A stretch of 64,000 nucleotides of DNA from positions 434,001-498,000 of the forward strand of contig NZ_CP039432.1 of NCBI RefSeq assembly GCF_005484805.1, given 5' to 3'. This document shows, in pieces, positions 1 to 9,332 of this stretch (within the stretch, counting starts at the first letter, position 1; each line of letters opens with the position of its first letter). The position numbers and the translations under genes were made by a program. The stretch is from Rhodococcus sp. SGAir0479. Lineage in GTDB: Bacteria > Actinomycetota > Actinomycetes > Mycobacteriales > Mycobacteriaceae. Under the pieces are notes generated by a model. That model had not been told where the DNA came from. It was given only the letters and a program-made list of their open reading frames with translations, and did not search any database.

Positions 1-1257
1 GTAGAGCGTGTGGCCGGGGGCGAGGGCGTTGGCGTTGACCAGGCCGACGATGTCGCCCGGGTAGGCGTTCTCCACGGTGTTGCGGTCGCGGCCGAACACC
101 GTCAGCGCGTACTTGGTGGCGAACGGCTTACCGGTCTGCGCGTGCGTGACGACCATGCCGCGCTCGAACACGCCGGAGACCACGCGCATGAACGCCAGCC
201 GGTCCCGGTGGGCGGTGTCCATGCCCGCCTGCACCTTGAAGACCACGGCGCTGAAGGGGTCGGTGACCTCCCGCGGCTTGTCGGTCACGTCCTTGCGGGG
301 TCCCGGCGCGGGCGCGAGGGCGACCAGCGTGTCGAGGATCTGGCGGACGCCGAAGTTGAGCATCGCGGACGCGAAGATCACCGGCGACGTCTGGCCGGCC
401 AGGAACATCTCCTGGTCGTGGTCCTGACCGGTGGCGGAGAGCAGTTCGCTCTCCTCGGCCGCGGTCTCCCACTCGGAGCCCTCGCGGGCGAGGGCGTCGT
501 CCGGTGTCAGCCGCTCCTCGGGCGCGATCTTCGCGCCGCCCGCGGTCCGGGTGAAACGGATGTACTCGCTCGGGGCGCCGTCCTCCCCGCGTCGGAGCAA
601 ACCGCGGAAGTCGCCCGCGATGCCCACGGGCCAGTACAGCGGCGTCGGGGTGAGGCCGATACGTTCGTCGATCTCGTCGAGCAGCTCCAGCGGCTCGCGA
701 CCGGGCCGGTCCCACTTGTTGATCACCGTGATCACCGGGATGCCGCGGTGGCGGCACACCTGGAACAGCTTGAGGGTCTGCGGCTCGAGGCCCTTTGCGG
801 CGTCGATGAGCATTACCGCGGCGTCCACGGCCGTGAGGACGCGGTAGGTGTCCTCCGAGAAGTCCGAGTGACCCGGGGTGTCGACGAGGTTGACGACGTT
901 GATCTGGTCCTCGGGGGTTTCCTCCGAGTGGTAGTTGAACTGCAGCGCCGTCGACGACACCGAGATGCCGCGCGCCTTCTCCATCTCCATCCAGTCCGAG
1001 ACCGTGGACTTGCGGCCGGCCTTGCCGTGCACGGCGCCCGCCTCGGAGATCATCCTCGCGTGCAGCGCGAGGGCCTCGGTGAGCGTCGACTTACCGGCGT
1101 CGGGGTGCGAGATGACCGCGAACGTGCGGCGTCGGCCCGCCTCGGCCGCCAAATTCTTGGGCGCGGCGGCACCGGCGTTTCCGGAGGAGCTGGGGTCACC
1201 GGGGGAGGTCGCCTTCTCGGCGGTGGTGATCTCGGCCGAGTCGGGCGTGCTGGTCAA
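1..1257 (-). CDS. prfC: Peptide chain release factor 3 (RF3), C-terminus cut by window edge
   Basis: This is the N-terminal ~419 residues of release factor 3, a ribosome-bound GTPase that ejects RF1/RF2 after termination. The reverse strand reads a G1 P-loop (SHPDAGKST), a G3 motif (DTPGHSDFSEDT) and a G4 motif (NKWDR), followed by the translation-factor beta-barrel domain. The RF3-type stretch WMEMEKARGISV is also present, which separates it from EF-G. The start is taken as TTG at 1257 because GAGAGG lies 7 bases upstream. An Ala/Ser/Gly-rich N-terminal extension of about 40 residues precedes the GTPase fold. The stop lies beyond position 1. It is divergent from the acyl ligase that follows, and the 159-base gap must hold both promoters. 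Confidence 0.95.
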   Translation of the reverse strand, partial: MTSTPDSAEITTAEKATSPGDPSSSGNAGAAAPKNLAAEAGRRRTFAVISHPDAGKSTLTEALALHARMISEAGAVHGKAGRKSTVSDWMEMEKARGISVSSTALQFNYHSEETPEDQINVVNLVDTPGHSDFSEDTYRVLTAVDAAVMLIDAAKGLEPQTLKLFQVCRHRGIPVITVINKWDRPGREPLELLDEIDERIGLTPTPLYWPVGIAGDFRGLLRRGEDGAPSEYIRFTRTAGGAKIAPEERLTPDDALAREGSEWETAAEESELLSATGQDHDQEMFLAGQTSPVIFASAMLNFGVRQILDTLVALAPAPGPRKDVTDKPREVTDPFSAVVFKVQAGMDTAHRDRLAFMRVVSGVFERGMVVTHAQTGKPFATKYALTVFGRDRNTVENAYPGDIVGLVNANALAPGHTLY

Positions 1258-1416
1258 CGGTGAACCTCTCAGATTCGGAATCGGGGCCGCTACCAGCGTA
1301 CTCGGGCCCTGTACTGGGGTAACAGCTCGGCACCGCTTACGGATATCGGTTCCGGAGATGCACCGCGCAGTCGTAGGGTCCGGACTGGACCCGCAGGAGC
1401 CTGCAGGGAGCTGTCC

Positions 1417-3045
1417 ATGAGCAAGTTCACCGACGAGATGTACGCGACGGCCGCGAGCAGTTCGCAGGCCCTCGTCACGGGTGAACCGGACGCCCCCCGT
1501 CGACAGAGCTGGGGCGAGGTGCACGCGATCGCCCGGCGGATGGCCGGAGCGCTGGCGGCCTCCGGGATCGGCCCCGGTGACGCGATCGGGGTGCTGGCGG
1601 GGATGCCGGCCGACATCGCGCCCGCGTGCCAAGCGGTCTGGATGCGCGGAGGGTCGGTGACGATGCTGCACCAGCCCACCCCACGCAGCGACCTGGTGGT
1701 CTGGGCGCAGGACACCGAGACGATCATCCGGATGATCGCGGCGAAGGCCGTGATCGTCGGGGACCCGTTCGGCGCGGCGGTGCCGCTGCTGCGGGAGCGC
1801 GGCATCGACGTCGTCACGATCGAAGCGATGCACACCGGCGACGACATCGCCCCGGTCGAGACGGCCGAAACCGACATCGCGCTGCAGCAGCTCACGTCCG
1901 GGTCCACCGGCTCGCCCAAAGCCGTGCAGCTCACGCACGGCAACTTCTATGCCAACGCGTACGCGATGATCGACCGGGTCAAGGTCGACGTCGAGCACGA
2001 TGTGATGATCAGCTGGCTGCCGCTGTTCCACGACATGGGGATGATCGGGTTCCTCACGGTCCCCATGCAGGTGGGCGCCACCACCGTCCACATCACGCCG
2101 CTGGACTTCCTGCAATCGCCGCTACTGTGGGTCGAGTTGATGGCCAAATACCATGGAACCATCACCGCGGCACCCAATTTCGCGTACTCGCTGCTCTCGC
2201 GCCGGCTCGCGCAGGCACGGTCGGGGGAGTACGACCTGTCGTCGATGCGCTGTCTGCTCAACGGGGCCGAACCGGTCGACCCCGACACCATGGTCGCGCT
2301 CGCGGACGCGGGCGCCTGGTTCGGGCTCGACCCGCTCGCGCTCGCCCCGACGTACGGCATGGCGGAGGTGACCCTCGCGGTGTCGGTGCCCGAACCGGGA
2401 CAGGGTCTGGTGCTCGACCGGGTCGATCCGGACCTGCTCGAGGCCGGTGGGCTCGCGGTCCGGTCCACCCGGTCCAACGCCCGTGCCCTCGCGACGCTCG
2501 GGCCGCTGGTGCCGGGGATCGAGGGCCGGGTGGTCGCGCGCGACGGACTCGAGTTGCCGCGCCGCGCCGTCGGCGTGATCCAGTTGCGCGGAAAGTCCGT
2601 CACGCCCGGGTATCTCACGGTCGACGGTCCCGTCCCGGCGCAGGACGAGAACGGCTGGCTCGACACCGGCGACATCGGCTACTTCACCGACGACGATCTC
2701 GTCGTGGTGTGCGGCCGCGTCAAGGACGTCATCATCATGGGCGGACGCAACATCTATCCCACCGACATCGAACGCGCCGCCGGATCGGTCGCCGGCGTGC
2801 GCCCCGGCAACGCCGCGGCGATCCGCCTCGACGCGGGCGACAAGCGGGAGAGTTTCGCGGTCGCGGTGGAGACCAACGCAATCGACGACCCCGACGAGGT
2901 CCGGCGGATCGAACACGAGGTGGCGCACGCCGTCGTGGCGGAGGTGGGGGTGCGCCCGCGCACGGTCGCCGTCCTGGGTCCCGGATCGCTGCCCAAGACC
3001 TCCTCCGGCAAGCTGCGGCGGTCGAGTTCTCTCGGGCTGCTGTGA
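1417..3045 (+). CDS. Fatty-acyl-AMP/CoA ligase (ANL superfamily, Pks16-like)
   Basis: A 542-residue adenylate-forming enzyme that activates a fatty acid with ATP. Visible core motifs are the P-loop [10 protein letters not shown] (159-168), the YGMAEVTL motif (from 313), DTGDIGY (from 416), the hinge region [16 protein letters not shown], and the C-terminal catalytic lysine in TSSGK (K532). Length and sequence style match the fatty-acyl-AMP ligase/FadD branch. Its place next to pth and rplY (here interrupted by the selenium island) matches my recollection of M. tuberculosis pks16 (Rv1013), which despite its name is an acyl ligase and not a polyketide synthase. Whether it passes the acyl group to CoA or to a carrier protein cannot be told from sequence by eye. 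The ATG start follows a weak GGAGCTGTCC site. Confidence 0.88.
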   Translation: MSKFTDEMYATAASSSQALVTGEPDAPRRQSWGEVHAIARRMAGALAASGIGPGDAIGVLAGMPADIAPACQAVWMRGGSVTMLHQPTPRSDLVVWAQDTETIIRMIAAKAVIVGDPFGAAVPLLRERGIDVVTIEAMHTGDDIAPVETAETDIALQQLTSGSTGSPKAVQLTHGNFYANAYAMIDRVKVDVEHDVMISWLPLFHDMGMIGFLTVPMQVGATTVHITPLDFLQSPLLWVELMAKYHGTITAAPNFAYSLLSRRLAQARSGEYDLSSMRCLLNGAEPVDPDTMVALADAGAWFGLDPLALAPTYGMAEVTLAVSVPEPGQGLVLDRVDPDLLEAGGLAVRSTRSNARALATLGPLVPGIEGRVVARDGLELPRRAVGVIQLRGKSVTPGYLTVDGPVPAQDENGWLDTGDIGYFTDDDLVVVCGRVKDVIIMGGRNIYPTDIERAAGSVAGVRPGNAAAIRLDAGDKRESFAVAVETNAIDDPDEVRRIEHEVAHAVVAEVGVRPRTVAVLGPGSLPKTSSGKLRRSSSLGLL

Positions 3046-3101
3046 CATCGGCGCGTCGTCGGTGACGACGCCGCGGACGGTTGTCGCGCGGCGTGTGGCG
3101 T

Positions 3102-3139
3102 TGTCGCAGAACGATTCCGTACGGAGAAGGCCTGCGACA
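3102..3139. terminator. Possible hairpin between convergent genes
   Basis: An 8-bp inverted repeat (TGTCGCAG / CTGCGACA) encloses a 10-base palindrome (TCCGTACGGA). It lies in the 143-base gap between the convergent acyl ligase and selD ends. There is no U-tract. A weak call. Confidence 0.3.
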
Positions 3140-3188
3140 GCGACAGAAGGCTCGCGGCAGCACCGACGACGCCGAGACCCCTCGGACG

Positions 3189-4193
3189 TCACCGCACCAT
3201 CAGCACCGCATCCCCGGCGGGCACGAGCTCGCCGATCACCGGCGCCCCGGGGATCTCGCCGGCGACGAGCAGGCCGCCCGACGTCTGGGCGTCGGCGAGC
3301 AGCAGCAGCTCGTCCTCGCTCACGGAGGCGTCCAAATGCGGGCGGACCCAGTCGAGGTTGCGCCGGGTGCCGCCGCTGACGAAGCCGTCGGCGAGGGCGT
3401 CGCGGGCGCCGTCCAGGTACTCGACCGCGGCGGCATCGACGACGGCGGACACCCCGCTGGCGCGGGCCAGCTTGAACAGGTGCCCCAGCAGACCGAAGCC
3501 GGTCACGTCCGTCGCGCACGTGATCCCGGCCGCGACGGCGTCGCGGGAGGCCCGGTCGTTGAGCGTGGTCATCGCCGAGATCGCCTGCGGGAACACCTCT
3601 CCGGTGTTCTTGTGGCGGCTGTTGAGGACACCGATGCCCAGCGGCTTGGTCAGCGACAGCGGGATGCCGGCGCGTCCGGCGTCGTTGCGCATCAGGCGAG
3701 CGGGGTCGGCGGTTCCGGTCACCGCCATGCCGTACTTGGGTTCGGGGTCGTCGACGCTGTGCCCGCCGGCCACGTGGCAGCCCGCGGCGGCGGCGACGTC
3801 GCGGCCGCCGCGCAGCACCTCCGCGGCCACCTCGTAGGGCAGTCGGTCGATCGGCCACCCCAGCAGGTTGATCGCCACCACCGGAGTGCCGCCCATCGCG
3901 TAGACGTCGGACAGGGCGTTGGCCGCGGCGATGCGCCCCCAGTCGTACGGGTCGTCGACGACGGGCGTGAAGAAGTCCGCCGTGCTGATCACCGCGAGGT
4001 CGCCCCGCACCTGCACGACGGCCGCGTCGTCACCGTTGTCGAGTCCCACGATCAGCGGGGCCGCGGGGTCGGCGACGGGGGCCGCGACCAGACCGGCCAC
4101 CACCGACTCGAGCGCTCCCGGCGGAATCTTGCAGGCGCATCCGCCGCCGTGCGCGTAGGAGGTCAGTCTGTCGGTGTGTTGTGCGGAACCCAT
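3189..4193 (-). CDS. selD: Selenide, water dikinase (selenophosphate synthetase)
   Basis: SelD makes selenophosphate from selenide and ATP, the activated selenium donor for SelA. The 334-residue protein has the N-terminal catalytic segment HGGGCACK, with Cys19 and Cys21 in the place of the GCGCK/GCGUK motif of the family. Both positions are ordinary TGC codons, so this SelD is a cysteine form and not itself a selenoprotein. The glycine-rich ATP-binding loops typical of the PurM/AIRS superfamily follow (FFTPVVDDPYDWGRIAAANA; VTDVTGFGLLGH). It is transcribed away from the tRNA-Sec gene, 24 bases off, so the two likely use back-to-back promoters. It is part of the seld-selC-selA-selB set. Confidence 0.95.
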   Translation of the reverse strand: MGSAQHTDRLTSYAHGGGCACKIPPGALESVVAGLVAAPVADPAAPLIVGLDNGDDAAVVQVRGDLAVISTADFFTPVVDDPYDWGRIAAANALSDVYAMGGTPVVAINLLGWPIDRLPYEVAAEVLRGGRDVAAAAGCHVAGGHSVDDPEPKYGMAVTGTADPARLMRNDAGRAGIPLSLTKPLGIGVLNSRHKNTGEVFPQAISAMTTLNDRASRDAVAAGITCATDVTGFGLLGHLFKLARASGVSAVVDAAAVEYLDGARDALADGFVSGGTRRNLDWVRPHLDASVSEDELLLLADAQTSGGLLVAGEIPGAPVIGELVPAGDAVLMVR

Positions 4194-4217
4194 GGAGGCA
4201 GCCTAAGGTCTTTCAGC

Positions 4218-4313
4218 GGAGGCGTATGGGCACCTGGTGGTCTCCGCGGTCTTCAAAACCGACGTGGCCGAGTATCTCGGTCAGGCGGGTTCGATTCCCG
4301 TCCGCCTCCGCCA
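4218..4313 (+). tRNA. selC: tRNA-Sec (anticodon UCA)
   Basis: A 96-base tRNA with the long form typical of bacterial selenocysteine tRNAs. GGAGGCG at the 5' end pairs with CGCCTCC, followed by discriminator G and an encoded CCA. The anticodon loop CTTCAAA gives anticodon TCA at 4253-4255. There is an extended variable arm (GACGTGGCCGAGTATCTCGGTC) and a T-arm with the loop TTCGATT. The eighth acceptor pair expected in tRNA-Sec appears as a T/C mismatch (4225 with 4302). It lies directly upstream of selA. Confidence 0.95.
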
Positions 4314-4326
4314 AAGCCATGAGAAG

Positions 4327-4341
4327 TGAGGTACCGCGATA
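4327..4341 (+). promoter_or_regulatory. Ribosome binding site and ATA start of selA
   Basis: TGAGGT at 4327-4332 sits 6 bases before an ATA codon at 4339-4341. No ATG, GTG or TTG exists in the selA frame between the stop at 4327 and GTG 4399. Starting at 4399 would cut through the conserved N-terminal segment VPSTDAVLRD. Confidence 0.55.
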
Positions 4342-5652
4342 GCCGAGCAGCAGACCCGCGAGGCCGATCCGCGCCGGCGCGTCCCGTCCACCGACGCGGT
4401 GCTCCGGGACGAGCGGTTGCGCGAGGCGATCGACACGGTGGGCCGCGAGACCGTCAAGGCGGGGGTCCGCGCCGCCCAGCAGCAAGTGCGGCAAGGGCTG
4501 CTGGCACCGGGGGACGTCGTCGACGTCGTGCTCGGCGGCCTGCCCGCCACGCCGGTGACGCTGACTCCCGTGCTCAACGCCACCGGGGTGCTGCTGCACA
4601 CCAACCTCGGCCGGGCGCCGCTGTCGGCGGCCGCGGTCCGAGCACTCGAACTGGCTGCCGGCACCAACGATGTCGAGCTGGACCTGGTGTCCGGGCAGCG
4701 CGGCAAGCGCGGGCGCGGCGCGTTGGACGCCCTGCGGTCGGCGGTGCCCGACGCCGAGGACGTCCACATCGTCAACAACGGCGCGGCGGCGCTGGCGCTG
4801 GCGGCCACGGCTCTCGGCGGCGAGCGCCGCAACATCGTCATCGCGCGCGGCGAGATGGTGGAGATCGGAGACGGGTTCCGGCTCCCGGACCTGCTGGAAT
4901 CGACCGGCGCGCGACTGCGTGAGGTGGGTACCACCAACCGGGTGCACCTCGACGACTACGTGCGCGCGATCGACGCGGAGACGGCGTTCGTCCTGAAGGT
5001 GCATCCCTCGAACTTCCGAATCACCGGCTTCACGTCGAGCGTGGCGGTCCACGACCTCGCGGGCCTCGACTGCCCGCTCGTGGTGGACATCGGCTCGGGA
5101 CTGCTCGCGCGCCACCCGGTGTTGCCCGACGAGCCGGACATGGCCTCGACGCTGCGGGCCGGCGCCGACCTCGTGACCGCGAGCGGTGACAAGCTCCTCG
5201 GTGGACCCCAGGCGGGGGTGATCGGCGGACGCGCGGAACTGGTGCACCGGCTGCGACGCCACCCGCTCGCGCGTGCGATGCGCGTGGACAAGCTGACGCT
5301 GGCCGCGTTCGAGGCGACCCTGCGTGGTCCGCAAACGCCCACCGCCGCAGCTCTTTCCGCGGATGTCGCGGAGCTGCGACGGCGAGCCGAGACGATGGCG
5401 GACCGCCTGCGTACGTCCGGCGTCGACGCGGTGGCGGCCGCCTCGGCGGCCACGGTCGGTGGCGGCGGAGCGCCCGGGGTGGACCTGCCGAGCGCCGCGG
5501 TGAGTCTGCCCGTGGCGTACGCGGATCTGCTGCGCGCGGGCCGTCCGGCCGTGCTCGGCCGGGTGCTCGACGGCCGGTGCCTGCTGGATCTGCGAACCGT
5601 CCGCCCGTCCGCGGACGACGACCTGTATCGGGCGATCCTGGCGGCGCGGTGA
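4339..5652 (+). CDS. selA: L-seryl-tRNA(Sec) selenium transferase
   Basis: SelA converts seryl-tRNA(Sec) to selenocysteinyl-tRNA(Sec) with selenophosphate, using PLP. The PLP-binding lysine is K285 in SGDKLLGGPQAG (numbered from the 4339 start). NATGVLLHTNLGRAPLS and the RGEMVEIGDGFRLPDLL region are characteristic of the family. From ATA 4339 the protein is 437 residues, close to the 463 of E. coli. The N-terminal block RRVPSTDAVLRDERL aligns with LPAIDRLLRD of the E. coli enzyme. The first standard start, GTG 4399, would give 417 residues and lose part of that block. Either AUA is used as a start here or an ATG has mutated or been misread. The stop overlaps the selB start (TGATG). Confidence 0.93.
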   Translation: MAEQQTREADPRRRVPSTDAVLRDERLREAIDTVGRETVKAGVRAAQQQVRQGLLAPGDVVDVVLGGLPATPVTLTPVLNATGVLLHTNLGRAPLSAAAVRALELAAGTNDVELDLVSGQRGKRGRGALDALRSAVPDAEDVHIVNNGAAALALAATALGGERRNIVIARGEMVEIGDGFRLPDLLESTGARLREVGTTNRVHLDDYVRAIDAETAFVLKVHPSNFRITGFTSSVAVHDLAGLDCPLVVDIGSGLLARHPVLPDEPDMASTLRAGADLVTASGDKLLGGPQAGVIGGRAELVHRLRRHPLARAMRVDKLTLAAFEATLRGPQTPTAAALSADVAELRRRAETMADRLRTSGVDAVAAASAATVGGGGAPGVDLPSAAVSLPVAYADLLRAGRPAVLGRVLDGRCLLDLRTVRPSADDDLYRAILAAR

Positions 5653-7403
5653 TGTTCGTCGTCGCGACCGCCGGGCACGTCGATCACGGCAAATCCACGC
5701 TGATCCGTGCGCTCACCGGCGAGGAACCGGACCGCTGGGCCGAGGAACGCCGCCGTGGTCTCACGATCGATCTGGGTTTCGCGTCCACGACGCTCCCGAA
5801 CGGCCGGACCGTCGCCTTCGTCGACGTGCCGGGGCACCGACGGTTCGTGCCGAACATGCTGGCGGGCGTCGGGCCGGTGCCCGCGGTGATGTTCGTGGTC
5901 GCGGCCGACGACGGCTGGATGCCGCAGTCCCAGGAGCACCTGGACGCGCTCGCCGCGTTGGGCGTCCGGCACGGGGTGCTCGTGATCACCCGCAGCGACC
6001 TGCTCGACCCCGAGCCGGCGGCCGAGGAAGCGCGGGCGGCGCTGGCCGGAACGTCGCTCGCGCACATCCCGACGGTCGCGGTCTCCGCCGTCACCGGCTC
6101 CGGGATGGACGAATTGCGTTCGGCGCTGGAACGACTCGGGAACGAGCTCCCCCCGGCGGACGTCGACGCGGACGTACGGCTGTGGGTCGACCGCTCGTTC
6201 ACCATCGGCGGGGCGGGCACCGTGGTGACCGGCACCCTGGGCGCCGGCACCGTGCGGACCGGCGACACGCTGCGCGTGGGCGTGAACGGGCCGCGCGTGG
6301 TGGTGCGGGGCCTGCAGTCGCTCGGTCGGGACCGCGCGGAGGTGCCGGCGCCGGCCCGAGTGGCGGTGAACCTGCGCGGCGTCGCCAACTCCGACATCGC
6401 ACGCGGCGATGCGCTGCTCACCCCCGACCGGTGGTACCAGACCGCCACGGTGGACGTGCGGCTGACGGCACCCGGAACGCTGCGGGAACACGTCGTCGTG
6501 CACTGCGGGTCCGCTGCGGTCGGCGCCCGCGTCCGACCGCTCACCGACGCGTTCGCCCGGTTGTCGCTCGAGCAGCCGCTGCCGCTGCGGATCGGCGACC
6601 GGCTGATCCTGCGCGATCCGGACGCCGGGCTCATCCCGTCGGGTGCGGTGGTCCTCGATCCCGCTCCGCCCGAACTTCGCCGGCGCGGCGATGCCCGTCG
6701 GCGCGCCGAGGTCCTGGCCGCGGCGACCCCCGACGTCGGCTCGGAGTTGCACCGACGCGGTTTTGCGCGGGCCCGCGATCTGCGGGCGTGGGGTGTGACC
6801 GGTGTTCCCGACACGGCGGGCCCCGGCGACTGGCTGCTCGACCCCGACACGGCACGCTCGGCGGCGGAGAGACTGGGGAAGCTGGTCGACGAGCACGCTC
6901 GCACGCATCCGCTCGCGCCCGGACTGCCCGGCGAGGCGGCGCGCCGAGCGCTCGCGCTGCCCGACCCGCAGCTGCTGGCCGCGGTGCTCGAGCACGCCGG
7001 CGCCCTCACGGTGGACGACGGCCGGATCGTGCGACGCGACGCCGAGGCCGGGCTTCCGGAGCCCGTCGCGCAGGCGGCCGCCCGACTGCAGCAGCGGTGG
7101 GAGGACGAGCCCTTCGTCGCCCCCAGCGCGGGCGACCTCGCCGAACTGGGGCTCGGGCACCGCGAACTCGCGGCGTGTGCGCGGGCAGGACTGGTCACTC
7201 CCCTCGGCGGGGGTGTCTGGCTCGGGTCCGGAGCGGTGGACGCCGCCGTCGAGGCGCTCCGGGAGCTACCGGAACCTTTCACGCCCAGCGAAGCCCGGAC
7301 TCGTCTGGGAACCTCGCGTCGGGTGATCATGCCGCTGCTCGAGCTCCTCGCCCGCGAGGGGCGTACCCGCCGGGCGGGCGAGGACGGTCACGTCGTGGCG
7401 TGA
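5652..7403 (+). CDS. selB: Selenocysteine-specific elongation factor SelB
   Basis: SelB is the specialised EF-Tu that carries Sec-tRNA to a UGA marked by a SECIS hairpin. The 583-residue protein opens with the GTP-binding P-loop GHVDHGKST (8-16). It has the switch region RRRGLTIDLGFA and the G3 motif DVPGH (58-62), with ITRSD in the G4 place. EF-Tu-like beta-barrel domains follow. The C-terminal ~230 residues are the region that in the family forms winged helices reading the SECIS. The ATG overlaps the selA stop by one base, so the two are translationally coupled. The formate dehydrogenase operon ends just downstream on the other strand, with the stop at 7388 overlapping selB by 16 bases. Confidence 0.95.
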   Translation: MFVVATAGHVDHGKSTLIRALTGEEPDRWAEERRRGLTIDLGFASTTLPNGRTVAFVDVPGHRRFVPNMLAGVGPVPAVMFVVAADDGWMPQSQEHLDALAALGVRHGVLVITRSDLLDPEPAAEEARAALAGTSLAHIPTVAVSAVTGSGMDELRSALERLGNELPPADVDADVRLWVDRSFTIGGAGTVVTGTLGAGTVRTGDTLRVGVNGPRVVVRGLQSLGRDRAEVPAPARVAVNLRGVANSDIARGDALLTPDRWYQTATVDVRLTAPGTLREHVVVHCGSAAVGARVRPLTDAFARLSLEQPLPLRIGDRLILRDPDAGLIPSGAVVLDPAPPELRRRGDARRRAEVLAAATPDVGSELHRRGFARARDLRAWGVTGVPDTAGPGDWLLDPDTARSAAERLGKLVDEHARTHPLAPGLPGEAARRALALPDPQLLAAVLEHAGALTVDDGRIVRRDAEAGLPEPVAQAAARLQQRWEDEPFVAPSAGDLAELGLGHRELAACARAGLVTPLGGGVWLGSGAVDAAVEALRELPEPFTPSEARTRLGTSRRVIMPLLELLAREGRTRRAGEDGHVVA

Positions 7404-8386
7404 GCGTGAGCGGCGCGCCGTTCGCGCTGCGGCACCACCGTGTACCGAGGATCGCGTGCCGAGGCCTGCCCGGCGTGGAAGACGGCGAAGCGCGTGCACG
7501 CCGATCCCGCTGTCAGCGCCAGTCCCGACAGCGCCGTCACCGCGCGGCTGCGTCGGCCGAGCAACGCTCCCACCGCGCCGCCCGCGGTGAGGGCGGTCGC
7601 CGCGGAGTGCAGACGACCCGCGGTCCCGGTCCGCAGCGGTTCAGCGGTGATGCCCATGCTCCGTTCCATGATCTGCGACGCAGCCAGTTCGAGCGCCGCG
7701 CCCCCGACGGCGAGGCGTCGGGCCGGCCCGGACTCGGCGAGCGGTGCCGTCAGCAGGCCCGCCCCGCCCGCGGCCGCGGCCGCGCTGCCGACGAACACGA
7801 ACGGCAACTCGCGCTTGGCCTCGTGCCAGCTGGGCGTCGCGGTGTCGGTGAGCAACACGGCGGTGTACGACGCCACCGCGGGCGCGGTGACCGCCGCCAG
7901 GATCCCGGCGGGACGGGTCGCGAACGTCAGCAGCCGACCCAGCGGGCCCTGCCGGATGGGGCGGGGGAGCAGGTCCGCGAACTCGCCGACCGCGGCCAGG
8001 CCGTTGAACGGGCCGTACAGCGACAGGATCCACGTGCCGATGCTCATCGGGGACGTCGGCTTGGCGACGCGGAGCATGTGATGGAACCGGGCCGGGCGGC
8101 CCAGGTCGTGAATCAGCGCGTACATGCTCGCCACGATGGCGCCGAGGGCGATCACCCGGGCGGAACGCCGTTGGTGCGGGCGCCCGGTCAGATCCGCCCC
8201 GGCGGCCAGCAGCGACGAACCGCCGGCCAGCCCGCCGAGGAAGAGGTAGGCGGGAATGTCCGCCTGCCACGGCGACGCCTTCACGATGGGGCGGCCGTAG
8301 TAGCTCTCGAACTTGGCGTCGGGCACCATCGCCTGCTCGCCGCGCCCGCGCCGTCCGCGGCGACGTGTCCGGGTACGGTCGGTCAT
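7388..8386 (-). CDS. nrfD: NrfD-family membrane subunit of formate dehydrogenase
   Basis: A 332-residue polytopic membrane protein of the NrfD/PsrC family, which anchors iron-sulfur/molybdenum oxidoreductases and passes electrons to quinone. It has several hydrophobic spans, among them IPAYLFLGGLAGGSSLLAAGAD, VIALGAIVASMYALIHDLG and SIGTWILSLYG. The segment DLGRPARFHHMLRVAKPTSPMS is characteristic of the family. The ATG at 8386 (RBS GGGA) overlaps the stop of the iron-sulfur subunit (ATGA). The first ~40 residues are basic (RTRTRRRGRRGRG). Here NrfD replaces the FdnI-type cytochrome b found in E. coli formate dehydrogenase-N. The C-terminal codons overlap the end of selB on the opposite strand. 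Confidence 0.88.
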   Translation of the reverse strand: MTDRTRTRRRGRRGRGEQAMVPDAKFESYYGRPIVKASPWQADIPAYLFLGGLAGGSSLLAAGADLTGRPHQRRSARVIALGAIVASMYALIHDLGRPARFHHMLRVAKPTSPMSIGTWILSLYGPFNGLAAVGEFADLLPRPIRQGPLGRLLTFATRPAGILAAVTAPAVASYTAVLLTDTATPSWHEAKRELPFVFVGSAAAAAGGAGLLTAPLAESGPARRLAVGGAALELAASQIMERSMGITAEPLRTGTAGRLHSAATALTAGGAVGALLGRRSRAVTALSGLALTAGSACTRFAVFHAGQASARDPRYTVVPQRERRAAHAHATT

Positions 8387-9330
8387 CGGTGTCCCTTTCG
8401 ACGGCCGGCGAACGCGACGACCGCGCCGCCGAGCAGCGTGGCAGCCGCGAGCGCGGCCTGCCGCCACATCCCGGGCAGGTCCCGCGTGGTCACCACCGGG
8501 TCCGGCGGCAACCCGTACACCTCCGGCTCGTCCAGCAGCAGGAAGAACGCGCCGGTGCCGCCGACGCCGTCGCCCTCGTCGCGCCCGTACAGCTGGGCGG
8601 TCGACTCGCCCGCGTCCTGCAGTTGCGCAAGCCGGCGGTCGGCGCGCTCGCGCAACTCGTCCAGATCGCCGAACTGGATCGAATCCGTGGGACACGCCTT
8701 CGCGCACGCCGGTTCCATCCCGCCCGAGAGCCGGTCGTAACAGAGCGTGCACTTCTGTGCCAGGCCCACGGCCGGGTCCCCGGTGGGGCCGTCGCGGCGG
8801 TCGATCACGCCGTACGGGCAGGCGGGGATGCAATAGCCGCAGCCGTTGCAGATGTCGTTCTGCACCACGACGGTGCCGAACTCGGTCCGGAACAGCGCGC
8901 CGGTGGGACACACGTCCAGGCATGCCGCGTGCGTGCAGTGCTTGCACACGTCCGACTCCATGAGCCAGCGGAAGTCCGTGCGTTCGGTGACGTCGGAGTC
9001 GGCGCCGGGCAACGACGTTCCCGGCATTCCCAGATCGACGGTCTCCCGCCGTCGCTCGGGCGGTACCGGCTGTTCCACGAAGGCCACGTGCCGCCAGGTC
9101 GAGGCGCCCAGCGCCCCGGTGTTGTCGTACGACATCCCGGTCAGCTCGAGTCCGTCCTCGGGGACGGCGTTCCACTCCTTGCACGCGACCTCGCAGGCCT
9201 TGCACCCGATGCACACGCTGGTGTCGGTGAAGAAACCCTTGCGGCTCGGCGGGTCGGTGTACCCCGCTTCCCGCGCGGGGTCGCCCGGGCCGAAGAACGC
9301 TCGACCCAGTTTCGACAGATTGTCCGACAC
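8383..9330 (-). CDS. fdnH: Formate dehydrogenase iron-sulfur (beta) subunit
   Basis: A 315-residue ferredoxin-like electron-transfer subunit. It has four cysteine clusters that hold [4Fe-4S] centres: CIGCKACEVAC, CKHCTHAACLDVCP, CNGCGYCIPACP, and CTLCYDRL with CAKACP. A single C-terminal hydrophobic helix (AALAAATLLGGAVVAFAG) followed by RRKGHR should tether it to the membrane, as in FdnH. The start is GTG 9330, with GGAG 8 bases upstream and only two bases after the alpha-subunit stop. It would carry electrons from the alpha subunit to the NrfD protein. The next gene overlaps by 4 bases. Confidence 0.92.
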   Translation of the reverse strand: MSDNLSKLGRAFFGPGDPAREAGYTDPPSRKGFFTDTSVCIGCKACEVACKEWNAVPEDGLELTGMSYDNTGALGASTWRHVAFVEQPVPPERRRETVDLGMPGTSLPGADSDVTERTDFRWLMESDVCKHCTHAACLDVCPTGALFRTEFGTVVVQNDICNGCGYCIPACPYGVIDRRDGPTGDPAVGLAQKCTLCYDRLSGGMEPACAKACPTDSIQFGDLDELRERADRRLAQLQDAGESTAQLYGRDEGDGVGGTGAFFLLLDEPEVYGLPPDPVVTTRDLPGMWRQAALAAATLLGGAVVAFAGRRKGHR

Positions 9331-9332
9331 GG

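Noticed and set aside
10-1263. 417-residue open frame on the plus strand over prfC
   Set aside because: Shadow of the reverse-strand RF3 gene, which has all GTPase motifs.
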